From: an uncultured Eisenbergiella sp.
GTDB taxonomy: Bacteria; Bacillota; Clostridia; Lachnospirales; Lachnospiraceae
Length of the DNA stretch: 61,689 nt
Assembly: GCA_947598825.1 (NCBI GenBank)
Contig: CANQFM010000014.1
Coordinates: forward strand, 1 to 61,689
Direction: 5' to 3'
Part shown: positions 6,908 through 14,421 of the stretch, one piece after another
Position numbering within the stretch: position 1 is the stretch's first letter
How the letters are laid out: each line of letters begins with the position of its first letter
Translations under genes and position numbers: made by a program
Notes under the pieces: generated by a model
Seen by the model: the letters and a program-made list of their open reading frames with translations, nothing else
The model's database searches: none
What the model was told of the DNA's origin: nothing

Positions 6908-8158
6908 TCAAAGTGCCAACGTGCCCTTTTTGCAGGCCGCCGCAATGGACACTCCCGCCTGCAGGTTGTAAGGGATCAGCGTCGCCTGAAACGCGTGATA
7001 CAAATCCGATTTGCCCGGCCAGACCGTGCCCATAAGCTCGTTCTTCTCATTCAGTTGATGGAACCAGGAGCCGTTTACGGGATCGCGCACTATGGTATCC
7101 AGATACTCCATAAAAGCGGCGTAATCCCGCGCGCAGGCCTCGTCGCCGCACAGCCGGTAAAGGACGGCGGAGGTATTGATGGCTTCCGCCAGCGTCCAGT
7201 GCATCCGGTCGTGAACCACGGGCTTTCCGTCCCAGTCCGTCGTGTAGACGATCCCCGGCGCGCCGTCGCAGTTCCAGGCGTCGGAAATGGCCCTGCGGTA
7301 CAGCTTTTGCGCGGCGTCCAGATATTTTGAAAGTTCTTCGGAATCCGGCGCGCAGGAAGATACCGCCCACTGCGCGATCAGCCGGGCCCACTCGATGCCG
7401 TGTCCGGGCGTCGCGCCGTAGGGCTTGAAAGGATCGTCGGGCTTTTCCTTATTGCAGTCCAGATCCACCTTCCAATCCTTGGAAAAATGCTCCGGCAGCC
7501 GCCAGGTATTCTGCCTGGCCCATTCCAGCACATGGCCGATGATCCTGCCCGCCCGGATCCGGTACTTTTCATCCGAAACCGCATCCGCCACTGCCAGAAA
7601 GGCCTCCACGGTATGCATATTGGCGTTTAGGCCCCGATAATCGTCCAGCACGGTAAATTCCGTATTCCAGGTATCGCAGGACAACCCTTCCTCTTCGTTC
7701 CAGAATTTCTCGTCATAGAGCCTGCAGGCGTCCTCCAGAAGCTCCCCGGCGCCTTCGCAGCCGGCCAGCAGGGCGGAAGATGCCGCCAGAATGACAAAGG
7801 CGTGGGCATAGCATTGTTTGGCAGGAAGCGGCGACCCGTCTGCGCCAAGGCCCGCATACCAGCCTCCGTTTTCCTTATCCCGCAGCTCCCCGGCCAGCCC
7901 CCGCAGGCCGGCCCGGGCCAGCTCCCTGCAGTCCTCATATCCCAATATCTGCCCGATGCTGTAAACATGCGTCATGCGGGAAGTGATCCAGGTCTCCCTG
8001 GGCCGCTCTGTCCAGGGCGTGCCGTCGTCTCCCAGATAGTAAGAAGATCCCCCCAAAGAAGGAAACCGCCTTCCGAAATTCAAAAGCTCTTCCCTCAGCT
8101 CCTTTAAGAACGCCCGGTTCTCCCTGGTATCGAGCCGATACTTTTGTTCTTTTCCCAT
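6908..8158 (-). CDS. AGE-family sugar isomerase, YihS-like
   Basis: The 416-residue (alpha/alpha)6-barrel enzyme belongs to the N-acylglucosamine 2-epimerase superfamily. Its motifs match the aldose-ketose isomerase YihS better than true epimerases: TWITSRMTHVYSIGQILG, LRDKENGGWYAGLG, KQCYAHAFVILAASSA, DYRGLNANMHTVEAFL, and GATPGHGIEWARLI with the catalytic-region His. YihS homologues interconvert mannose and fructose, or sulfoquinovose and its ketose. No other sulfoglycolysis gene is present, and the gene leads a uxuA-uxuB operon, so a mannose or uronic-acid-derived sugar is more likely. ATG 8158 has GGGAGGT 9 nt upstream; a longer frame to 8206 has no site. A promoter lies at 8195-8223. Confidence 0.8.
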   Translation of the reverse strand: MGKEQKYRLDTRENRAFLKELREELLNFGRRFPSLGGSSYYLGDDGTPWTERPRETWITSRMTHVYSIGQILGYEDCRELARAGLRGLAGELRDKENGGWYAGLGADGSPLPAKQCYAHAFVILAASSALLAGCEGAGELLEDACRLYDEKFWNEEEGLSCDTWNTEFTVLDDYRGLNANMHTVEAFLAVADAVSDEKYRIRAGRIIGHVLEWARQNTWRLPEHFSKDWKVDLDCNKEKPDDPFKPYGATPGHGIEWARLIAQWAVSSCAPDSEELSKYLDAAQKLYRRAISDAWNCDGAPGIVYTTDWDGKPVVHDRMHWTLAEAINTSAVLYRLCGDEACARDYAAFMEYLDTIVRDPVNGSWFHQLNEKNELMGTVWPGKSDLYHAFQATLIPYNLQAGVSIAAACKKGTLAL

Positions 8159-8194
8159 ACCGCGTGACCTCCCTCTCTTTCGCTTTCTTCTCAC

Positions 8195-8223
8195 TATATA
8201 CCACATTATGGGAGATTACGCAA
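8195..8223 (-). promoter_or_regulatory. Promoter of the YihS-like/uxuAB operon
   Basis: On the minus strand TTGCGT (8223-8218), 17 bp and TATATA (8200-8195) precede the isomerase gene by 36 bp. I see no convincing catabolite-repression (cre) palindrome nearby. Confidence 0.5.
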
Positions 8224-8244
8224 TCCAAAATCCCTTTTTCCGTC

Positions 8245-9306
8245 TTATTCCACATGCTCGATCACGACGCCGTGAGCGATGCCGGGCACCGTTTTTCCCT
8301 CATTGTAGCTGGTTTTGGAAAGCAGCGCGCCGGTGGGGACAAACAGGATCCGTTTCCATTTTCCCTCCTCCAACTGTTTCAGGATATAGGCGGACAGCAC
8401 CACAGCGCTGCAGCCGCAGCCGGACCCGCCCGCATGCGTATCCTGTTTTTTGGCGTCGAAGATCTCGATGCCGCAGTCCATGTGCTGTGCAGAAATATCC
8501 ACGCCGCGCTCCAGTAAAAGATCCAGAAGCGCCCGCTGTCCCACGCTCCCCAGATCGCCCGTGACGATCCGGTCATAGTCCTCGGGCCGGCGTCCGAAAT
8601 CCTGTAAATTCTGCTGGATCGTCCCGGCCGCCGCCGGCGCCATACAACTGCCCATATTCAAGCTGTCCTTTACGCCAAAGTCCACGATCCTGCCCGGCGT
8701 AATGCCGGTGATCACCGCCCGGGATCTGCTTCCCCGGCTCCCGCTTAAAATGAAGGCTCCGCTGCCCGTCACGGTCCAGGTGGCGGACAGGGGCCGCTGG
8801 CTTCCGTACCCTAAGGGGAACCTGAATTCCTTTTCCGCACTGGCGAAATGGCTGCTGGTAACACAGCCTGCATACTCCGCAAACCCTCCCGAGATTGCCA
8901 TGGCCCCCAGGCTTAAGGCCAGCCCGCAGGTGGAACAGGCTCCATACAGGCCAAACAGCGGCCTCTCAAACTGCGCCAGCCCGAAGCTCGTGGCGATGCT
9001 CTGGCCCAAAAGATCTCCGGCAAACAGATAGCGAAGGTCTGTGGAATGCAGCCCCGCCTTGGAAAGCGCCAAATGCAGCGCGTCCCTCTGCAGGCCGCTT
9101 TCCGCCTCCTCCCAGGTATTGCATCCGAAGAGGTCGTCCTCTCCCACCATATCGAACAGCTCCGCCAGAGGTCCCTGTCCCTCCTTTTTCCCCACTACCG
9201 AAGCGCTCTCCCTAATAAAAACAGGCACCGGGAACTTTACGCTCTGCCCGCCGCATGCGAACATCGCCCTGCCTCCCTGTGCCTGTAAAACATCCTGATT
9301 TTCCAT
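8245..9306 (-). CDS. spoVAD: Stage V sporulation protein AD
   Basis: SpoVAD is a thiolase-fold protein of the spore inner membrane that binds dipicolinic acid and works with SpoVAC and SpoVAE-type proteins in loading it into the forespore. The 353-residue protein contains the typical segments LFAGDLLGQSIATSFGLAQ, LYGACSTCGLALSLGAMAI and VTSSHFASAEKEFRFPLGYG. It has no membrane helix. The ATG follows GGAGGG by 6-7 nt. In most spore formers it lies inside a spoVAC-AD-AE operon. Here its neighbours are a LytTR regulator and a sugar operon, so it is a separate copy or the operon has been split. No clear SigG promoter could be identified upstream. Confidence 0.93.
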   Translation of the reverse strand: MENQDVLQAQGGRAMFACGGQSVKFPVPVFIRESASVVGKKEGQGPLAELFDMVGEDDLFGCNTWEEAESGLQRDALHLALSKAGLHSTDLRYLFAGDLLGQSIATSFGLAQFERPLFGLYGACSTCGLALSLGAMAISGGFAEYAGCVTSSHFASAEKEFRFPLGYGSQRPLSATWTVTGSGAFILSGSRGSRSRAVITGITPGRIVDFGVKDSLNMGSCMAPAAAGTIQQNLQDFGRRPEDYDRIVTGDLGSVGQRALLDLLLERGVDISAQHMDCGIEIFDAKKQDTHAGGSGCGCSAVVLSAYILKQLEEGKWKRILFVPTGALLSKTSYNEGKTVPGIAHGVVIEHVE

Positions 9307-9398
9307 ATCGTTCCCTCCATACCATGTCCGGGTACAAAATACCCCGGCGCCGCTTTCGGCGTTTTATTCCCACATAGTATCGGAAGGTCTTTCTTATT

Positions 9399-10115
9399 TT
9401 ATTCTTCCACTTTCTCGCCCAAAAACTGAAGGAAAATATCCTTCGCTTTCGCATACCTGGGCCTGCTGGCCGGGATCACGCGCCCGTCCGTCAGCTCCAC
9501 GCCCCTGGCCGAGAATACGCGGATCTGCTTCATATTGACCAGATAACTCTGATGCACACGCACAAAAAACTCCGGAAGCCTCTCTTCCAGATCCCCCAGT
9601 TTCATATTCACCCGGATATCCTCTTCTTTCGTATGCACCGTGAGAACGCGCCGTTCGCTCTCCACATACCAGATATCCTCCGCCTTGACCCTGGCGATGA
9701 AGCTCTTGGATATCAACGTCACCGACGCCGCCTCGCCCTCTTCGATCTGCCCGATGGCGCGGTCCACAGCCTCCAGCAGTTTCTCTTTTTTGATCGGTTT
9801 GGCAAGAAGATAGACCGGATTCGCCTCAAAAATATCTTCCGCACATTCCAGGCTTCCCGTTGAAAAAATCGTCTTCACATTGCCAAAGACTTCCTGTACC
9901 TGTTTGGCAATGCTGATCCCGTTATCCTCTTCCGCCCTGACATCCAGAATAATGATATCCGACTTTTTGCGTTCATCCTTCTGCCAGGCGCGCAGCAATT
10001 CCCTCCCTGACAAATAGGTGGCAATTTGTAACTCCTTCCCATACTGCGCAGCCAGTATCCTTCGCATTGTCTCCAATGTGTCGCAACTGCTGTCACAAAT
10101 TGCGATTTTTCTCAT
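9399..10115 (-). CDS. LytTR-family response regulator (AgrA/ComE-like), orphan
   Basis: A 238-residue two-domain regulator. The receiver spans about residues 1-120, with acidic D8 (MRKIAICDSS), the phosphoacceptor Asp in KSDIIILDVRAE, and a conserved lysine in YLLAKPIKK. The LytTR DNA-binding domain covers about 135-232 (SLISKSFIARVKAEDIWYVES-like start, FVRVHQSYLVNMKQI, PASRPRYAKAKDIFLQFL). Such regulators usually respond to a peptide-sensing HPK10 kinase, but no kinase or peptide gene is adjacent. The ATG has GGGGAG upstream. The AT-rich stretch 10200-10260 before it probably carries its promoter, though I could not fix the hexamers. Confidence 0.9.
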   Translation of the reverse strand: MRKIAICDSSCDTLETMRRILAAQYGKELQIATYLSGRELLRAWQKDERKKSDIIILDVRAEEDNGISIAKQVQEVFGNVKTIFSTGSLECAEDIFEANPVYLLAKPIKKEKLLEAVDRAIGQIEEGEAASVTLISKSFIARVKAEDIWYVESERRVLTVHTKEEDIRVNMKLGDLEERLPEFFVRVHQSYLVNMKQIRVFSARGVELTDGRVIPASRPRYAKAKDIFLQFLGEKVEE

Positions 10116-10288
10116 TGTCTACGCTCCCCAGTCTGTTCTAACACCTTCTCTTATGTCAATGATTCCCCCGTTGTCGTCCAAAATGCATCTGGTTATATCT
10201 TCTCTGATTTTATATTAACACACTAAAAAAGTTTTGTACTAAATTAGATACAATATGTAAGGCAAATGACAAATTTTGTTCAATAAAA

Positions 10289-10326
10289 ACGGGCCGCCAT
10301 ACGTTTTTTTCCGTATGGCAGCCCGT
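10289..10326. terminator. Terminator downstream of pnp
   Basis: CGGGCCGCCATACG (10290-10303) pairs with CGTATGGCAGCCCG (10312-10325) with one mismatch around an 8-nt loop. On the minus strand GTTTTTATTG follows, as expected for the end of pnp; on the plus strand TTCTTTTTCC follows. The rest of the 281-bp gap holds the AT-rich upstream region of the LytTR gene. Confidence 0.85.
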
Positions 10327-10396
10327 TCTTTTTCCTTTATATTATGACGTCTGCGTCAGGGGTAAAAAATCCGCCGCAGGCGCCGCCGGACAGGTC

Positions 10397-12487
10397 TCAG
10401 ACCTGCGCCACATCTTTCATGGAGAAGCTCATCCGGCCCATCTTGTCCTTGCCAAGACAGACAACGGTAACCTTATCGCCCAACGTCAGCACGTCCTCCA
10501 CGCGGTTGATCCTCTGCTTGGCGATCTTGGAAATATGGACCATTCCCTCCTTGCCGGGCGCAAATTCTACGAACGCGCCGAACTCCTTGATGCTCACCAC
10601 AACGCCCTTGAAGATCTGGCCGGCCTCGAAGTCGGTCACGATGATCTTGATCATCTCCACGGCTTTCTGCATCATCTCCGGATCGGTCCCGCATACGGAA
10701 ACCTTGCCGTCGTCGGTGATATCGATCTTCACGCCGGTACGGGCGATGATCTCATTGATCGTCTTACCTCTCTGCCCCACCACTTCACCGATCTTCTCCG
10801 GATCGATCTGAAGGGAAATGATCTTGGGCGCATAAGGGCCGACCTCCGGCCTGGGCGCCGCAATACAGGGCACCAGGATCTCGTTGATAATGTATTCCCT
10901 GGCTTCCTTGGTCCTGGCAATGGCCTCCTCCACGATCTGCCTCGTCAGTCCGTGGATCTTGATATCCATCTGGATGGCAGTAATGCCGTCATGGGTGCCG
11001 GCCACCTTAAAGTCCATATCTCCAAAGAAGTCCTCCAACCCCTGGATATCGGTCAGGACGATGTAATCGTCATCCGTATCGCCGGTCACCAGACCGCAGG
11101 AAATCCCCGCCACATGCTTCTTGATGGGCACGCCGGCCGCCATCAGCGACAGCGTGGAGGCGCACACGGAAGCCTGGGAGGTGGAACCGTTGGACTCAAA
11201 GGTCTCGGATACGGTACGGATCGCATAAGGGAACTCTTCTTCGGAAGGCAGTACAGGCATCAGGGCCTTTTCCGCCAGCGCACCATGGCCGATCTCACGG
11301 CGTCCCGGCCCCCTGGGAGGCTTCGTCTCGCCTACGGAGTAGGACGGGAAATTATAATGGTGCATATATCTCTTATTCACTTCGTTCTCATCCAGGCCGT
11401 CGATGCGCTGCATCTCGGACAGAGGAGCCAGCGTGCAGACATTGCAGATCTGGGTCTGTCCGCGGGTGAACATGGCGGAACCGTGTACGCGAGGGATGAG
11501 GTCGATCTCCGCTGCCAGCGGGCGGATCTGGTTAATGGCGCGCCCGTCGGGCCTCTTGTGATCCTTTAAGATCATCTTGCGGACGGTCTTTTTCTGGTAC
11601 TGGTACACCGCATCGCCCAGCACCGCAAGCCACTCTTCGTTATCGGCGAAAGCTTCCTCCAGCTTCTCGGTGATCTTTCGAATGTTCTCTTCCCTCACCT
11701 GTTTGACGTCGGTAAAGACCGCCTCTTCCATCTCCGCAGGCGGGACGATCTCCTTTATCGCCGCAAACAGTTCCTCGGGAACCGCATAGCTCGTATAGGT
11801 ATGTTTCTGTTTGCCGACTTCCGCGACGATGCCGTTGATAAAGGCGATGATCTCCTGATTAATATCGTGAGCCTTATAAATGGCCTCGATCATCTTAGCC
11901 TCGGGCACCTCGTTGGCTCCGGCCTCGATCATAATGACTTTCTGGGCCGTAGAAGCCACCGTCAACTGCAGATCGCCGTTCTTCCACTGCTCCTGGCTGG
12001 GGTTGACGATAAACTCGCCGTCCACCAGGCCGATCTGGGTCATGGCGCAGGGGCCGTCGAAAGGAATATCGGAAATACAGGTCGCGATCGCGGAACCCAG
12101 CATCGCCACAAGCTCCGGACGGCAGGCGGGATCCACGGAAAGCACCAGGTTGTCTAAGGTTACGTCATTGCGATAATCCTTGGGAAACAGGGGACGCATC
12201 GGCCTGTCGATGACCCTGGCGGTCAGCACGGAATTTTCACTGGCCTTGCCTTCCCTTTTATTGAACCCGCCGGGGATCTTCCCCACCGAATACAGCTTTT
12301 CCTCAAATTCTACCGAAAGCGGGAAAAAGTCGATGCCCTCTCTGGGCTTTTCGCTGGCCGTCGCCGTAGACAACACGGTGGTATCCCCGTAGTGCATGAA
12401 CGCAGCGCCGTTGGCCTGAGCGGCTACGCGGCCGATATCCACGCTTAACGTACGGCCGCCAATCTCCATTTTGAACGTCTTGTACAT
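10397..12487 (-). CDS. pnp: Polyribonucleotide nucleotidyltransferase (PNPase)
   Basis: PNPase degrades RNA 3'-5' by phosphorolysis and can add tails; it works as a cytoplasmic trimer. The 696-residue protein has two RNase PH-like domains (GRTLSVDIGRVAAQANGA near the start; RVHGSAMFTRGQTQICNV opening the second), then a KH domain (KIGEVVGQRGKTINEIIARTG) and a C-terminal S1 domain (GQIFKGVVVSIKEFGAFVEF). I chose ATG 12487, preceded by AAGGAGAGAG; an open extension to 12715 is the untranslated leader. It follows rpsO as in most bacteria. The 250-bp leader carries two strong hairpins that could serve in autoregulation. A terminator follows at 10289-10326. Confidence 0.97.
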   Translation of the reverse strand: MYKTFKMEIGGRTLSVDIGRVAAQANGAAFMHYGDTTVLSTATASEKPREGIDFFPLSVEFEEKLYSVGKIPGGFNKREGKASENSVLTARVIDRPMRPLFPKDYRNDVTLDNLVLSVDPACRPELVAMLGSAIATCISDIPFDGPCAMTQIGLVDGEFIVNPSQEQWKNGDLQLTVASTAQKVIMIEAGANEVPEAKMIEAIYKAHDINQEIIAFINGIVAEVGKQKHTYTSYAVPEELFAAIKEIVPPAEMEEAVFTDVKQVREENIRKITEKLEEAFADNEEWLAVLGDAVYQYQKKTVRKMILKDHKRPDGRAINQIRPLAAEIDLIPRVHGSAMFTRGQTQICNVCTLAPLSEMQRIDGLDENEVNKRYMHHYNFPSYSVGETKPPRGPGRREIGHGALAEKALMPVLPSEEEFPYAIRTVSETFESNGSTSQASVCASTLSLMAAGVPIKKHVAGISCGLVTGDTDDDYIVLTDIQGLEDFFGDMDFKVAGTHDGITAIQMDIKIHGLTRQIVEEAIARTKEAREYIINEILVPCIAAPRPEVGPYAPKIISLQIDPEKIGEVVGQRGKTINEIIARTGVKIDITDDGKVSVCGTDPEMMQKAVEMIKIIVTDFEAGQIFKGVVVSIKEFGAFVEFAPGKEGMVHISKIAKQRINRVEDVLTLGDKVTVVCLGKDKMGRMSFSMKDVAQV

Positions 12488-12540
12488 TTTCTCTCTCCTT
12501 TTCATAGATAGAGCGGTTTGGCCCCAGCCGCCAGAAAGTG

Positions 12541-12592
12541 CCGAAACTACTGACAAAAACGCCCGCCCCGGTGTCCTTGTCAGTGGTCTCGG
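12541..12592 (-). promoter_or_regulatory. Long hairpin in the pnp 5' leader
   Basis: On the minus-strand RNA the arm CCGAGACCACTGACAA (12592-12577) pairs with TTGTCAGTAGTTTCGG (12556-12541) with 14 Watson-Crick pairs, one G-U and one mismatch, around a 20-nt GC-rich loop. It ends about 54 nt before the pnp start. E. coli pnp is autoregulated through RNase III cleavage of a comparable leader stem; function here is inferred. Confidence 0.65.
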
Positions 12593-12696
12593 AAACGATC
12601 TTGGAGCCGGCTGAAAGCAACCGCTGTTACTGGATGCGCGCAGAGGTGTCTGCGCAGCGCTGCAGCATCGTCCGGATAACAGAAGAAAGGCGGAAA

Positions 12697-12713
12697 GGCC
12701 GGCAGCGCCGGCC
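12697..12713 (-). terminator. Hairpin between rpsO and pnp
   Basis: GGCCGGC-3 nt-GCCGGCC is a perfect 7-bp stem, extended by flanking GCGG/CCGC. On the minus strand it is followed by TTTCCGCCTTTCTTCTG, a moderately U-rich run. It may be a partial terminator or processing site that tunes pnp relative to rpsO. Confidence 0.55.
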
Positions 12714-12737
12714 ATCCATCCGCCTCATCCTTGTCCG

Positions 12738-13004
12738 TTACTTTCTGATGCCAAGCTTCTCGATCAGGGAACGATATCTCTCGATATCCTTCTTCTTCAG
12801 GTAATCCAGCAGGCCCCTCCTCTGACCGACCATCTGCAGCAGCCCTCTTCTGGAATGATGATCCTTCGGGTTGCTCTTAAGATGCTCCGTCAGCTCCTGG
12901 ATCCTGGCTGTCAGGACGGCGACCTGTACTTCCGGTGAACCGGTATCTCCCTCGGTGCGCGCATACTCCTGAATGATCGCAGTTTTCTTTTCCTTGGAAA
13001 TCAT
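12738..13004 (-). CDS. rpsO: 30S ribosomal protein S15
   Basis: S15 is a primary binder of 16S rRNA in the small-subunit platform. The 88-residue protein is full length, with the family motifs [36 protein letters not shown] and [13 protein letters not shown], ending in [10 protein letters not shown]. The ATG follows AAAGGAGG by 6-7 nt. pnp lies downstream. Upstream is a promoter at 13131-13159 and a roughly 120-nt leader containing CCCGGG and GGAC/GTCC inverted repeats, which may be an S15 feedback element; such leaders are known in several bacteria but differ in form. Confidence 0.98.
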   Translation of the reverse strand: MISKEKKTAIIQEYARTEGDTGSPEVQVAVLTARIQELTEHLKSNPKDHHSRRGLLQMVGQRRGLLDYLKKKDIERYRSLIEKLGIRK

Positions 13005-13130
13005 GGTAAATCCTCCTTTTTCTGTTCCCGGGACAACAGTCCTGACCCGGGGTGATCGCGTGACCGCCGGATACTAAGGCATGGGCCGGAGAATCCCGCA
13101 CCCGAGCATCGGCTGAAACCATACTGGATC

Positions 13131-13159
13131 AGTATAACACAGAAATTCTTTCCTGTAAA
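13131..13159 (-). promoter_or_regulatory. rpsO-pnp promoter
   Basis: TTTACA (13159-13154), a 17-bp spacer and TATACT (13136-13131) on the minus strand, 127 bp before the rpsO start. Confidence 0.65.
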
Positions 13160-13207
13160 CCAAAAGATGGAAACTTGTCAAAAGATCTGTCCCGGCGGTA
13201 AAAGGGC

Positions 13208-14242
13208 TCAGTCCAGGATCTTCCTGACACAGTAAGGAGTACGGTAGGAAACATTGGAGATCTTGATCCCGGTGCGCGGACTGCTGGCATGGATCACCTG
13301 CCCGTTGCCGATATAGATCGCCACATGATTGATCACGCCGTTCTTGGCATAAAACACCAGATCTCCCGGCTTGGCCTGCGACAGAGAAATCTTGGTCCCC
13401 CTCCCGGCCTGGCTGCCGGAATAATGGGGCAGGCTCACGCCGAACTGTTTGAACACGCTCATCACAAAGCCGGAGCAGTCCGCTCCTTTGGTCAGGCTCG
13501 TGCCGCCCCACACATACGGATTGCCCAGAAAACGCTTGGCATAATTCACCAGATCCACCCGCACGTCCGACACTCCCTGCCCGTACTTGAGTTCCGTCAT
13601 GGTGACCGCCTTTTCCAGCTTTTTGGAAACGTCCACATATTCGCCGTAGACGTAGGCTTTCTCATCGTCCAGCATGATCTCGACCCAGTCCTGCTGCACC
13701 TCTACGACTTCCAGCTCCTCTCCCTCCGCCACAAGGGTAATGACCGGCGCTTCCAGGCTCGGCTCCTCCCGCACGCGCAGGCCGCCGGAATTGCAGACCG
13801 CCATCTGGGTCGCCTCCTGATCCGCCAGTTCCCTGGCCTCGGGGCCTGTCAGCATATAGTCGGCGCTGACATATCCTCTTACTTTACCGGAACTGATCTG
13901 ATACCATCCGTTTTCTTCCCCCAGTACATCCGCGCCTGCGTGCTTGGGCATCTTTCCCACCAGTTCGCCGTTTTCGTCCGGCGTCTTGCGCACATTCAGA
14001 TAATCGTTGACGTTGGCGATGCCCAGGTTTTCATATCCGTATATTTTCTTGCTCTCTTCTCTGGCGTTCTGCGCCGCTTCCAGACATTGCGCTTCGTCCG
14101 GCGTCTCATCCAGAAGCGCGCCGATCCCTGCGGACTGCACCGCGTTATGTACTGTATTTTCATCGGAGGCCGCCTGGGCCGTCATACTCGTACAAAGTAT
14201 GAAAAAGGCGACGGCCAGTCCGGCTTTTCTGATCGTAGACAT
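13208..14242 (-). CDS. Secreted NlpC/P60 peptidoglycan hydrolase with SH3b domains
   Basis: This exported enzyme would cleave the peptide stems of peptidoglycan. The 344-residue precursor has a signal peptide (STIRKAGLAVAFFILCTSMTAQA, cleavage near A24). Two SH3b domains follow (about 70-135, with NVNDYLNVRKTPDENGELVG; about 140-195, with NSGGLRVREEPSLEAPV). The C-terminal NlpC/P60 domain (about 215-344) shows the catalytic Cys in GADCSGFVMSVFKQFG and His in GVINHVAIYIGNGQVIHASS. ATG 14242 has a purine-rich GGGGGAAACC upstream; the open extension to 14527 covers the promoter and is not coding. It is a single-gene unit with a consensus promoter. Confidence 0.92.
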   Translation of the reverse strand: MSTIRKAGLAVAFFILCTSMTAQAASDENTVHNAVQSAGIGALLDETPDEAQCLEAAQNAREESKKIYGYENLGIANVNDYLNVRKTPDENGELVGKMPKHAGADVLGEENGWYQISSGKVRGYVSADYMLTGPEARELADQEATQMAVCNSGGLRVREEPSLEAPVITLVAEGEELEVVEVQQDWVEIMLDDEKAYVYGEYVDVSKKLEKAVTMTELKYGQGVSDVRVDLVNYAKRFLGNPYVWGGTSLTKGADCSGFVMSVFKQFGVSLPHYSGSQAGRGTKISLSQAKPGDLVFYAKNGVINHVAIYIGNGQVIHASSPRTGIKISNVSYRTPYCVRKILD

Positions 14243-14305
14243 TCCGGTTTCCCCCTTGGTCGTAATAACTCGTTCTTTTTTTTGTAATATATATGTAACA
14301 AATAT

Positions 14306-14334
14306 ATTATAGAAAAGGACCAAAGCCTTGTCAA
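14306..14334 (-). promoter_or_regulatory. Perfect-consensus SigA promoter of the NlpC/P60 gene
   Basis: TTGACA (14334-14329), exactly 17 bp and TATAAT (14311-14306) on the minus strand. Both hexamers match the housekeeping consensus at all six positions, which is rare and predicts strong constitutive transcription unless a repressor acts. Confidence 0.9.
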
Positions 14335-14365
14335 TGTCATTTTCAGGAAAGCGCCAAGACAATGA

Positions 14366-14406
14366 GGGCGCCCGTCCCGGCAGCGCGCTGCCTGGGACGG
14401 ACGCCC
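14366..14406 (-). terminator. Hairpin downstream of the Na/Pi transporter gene
   Basis: GGGCG-C-CCGTCCC-GGCAGC pairs with GCTGCC-T-GGGACGG-A-CGCCC around a short loop, a very stable GC-rich stem 16 bp after the stop codon. The following minus-strand sequence (TCATTGTCTTGG) is only weakly U-rich, so termination may be inefficient or Rho-dependent. Confidence 0.55.
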
Positions 14407-14421
14407 CGCCGGGAAGCTTTG

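Noticed and set aside
6908-8158. A sulfoglycolysis locus, from the YihS-like isomerase
   Set aside because: No sulfofructose kinase, aldolase, transaldolase or sulfolactaldehyde enzyme is nearby; the neighbours are hexuronate enzymes.
9307-9398. A SigG promoter for spoVAD
   Set aside because: CATGGTA is close to a SigG -10 but breaks the consensus and no -35 fits.
12488-12715. A 76-residue N-terminal extension of PNPase
   Set aside because: No homology to PNPase N-termini and it covers the structured leader; ATG 12487 has a strong ribosome site.
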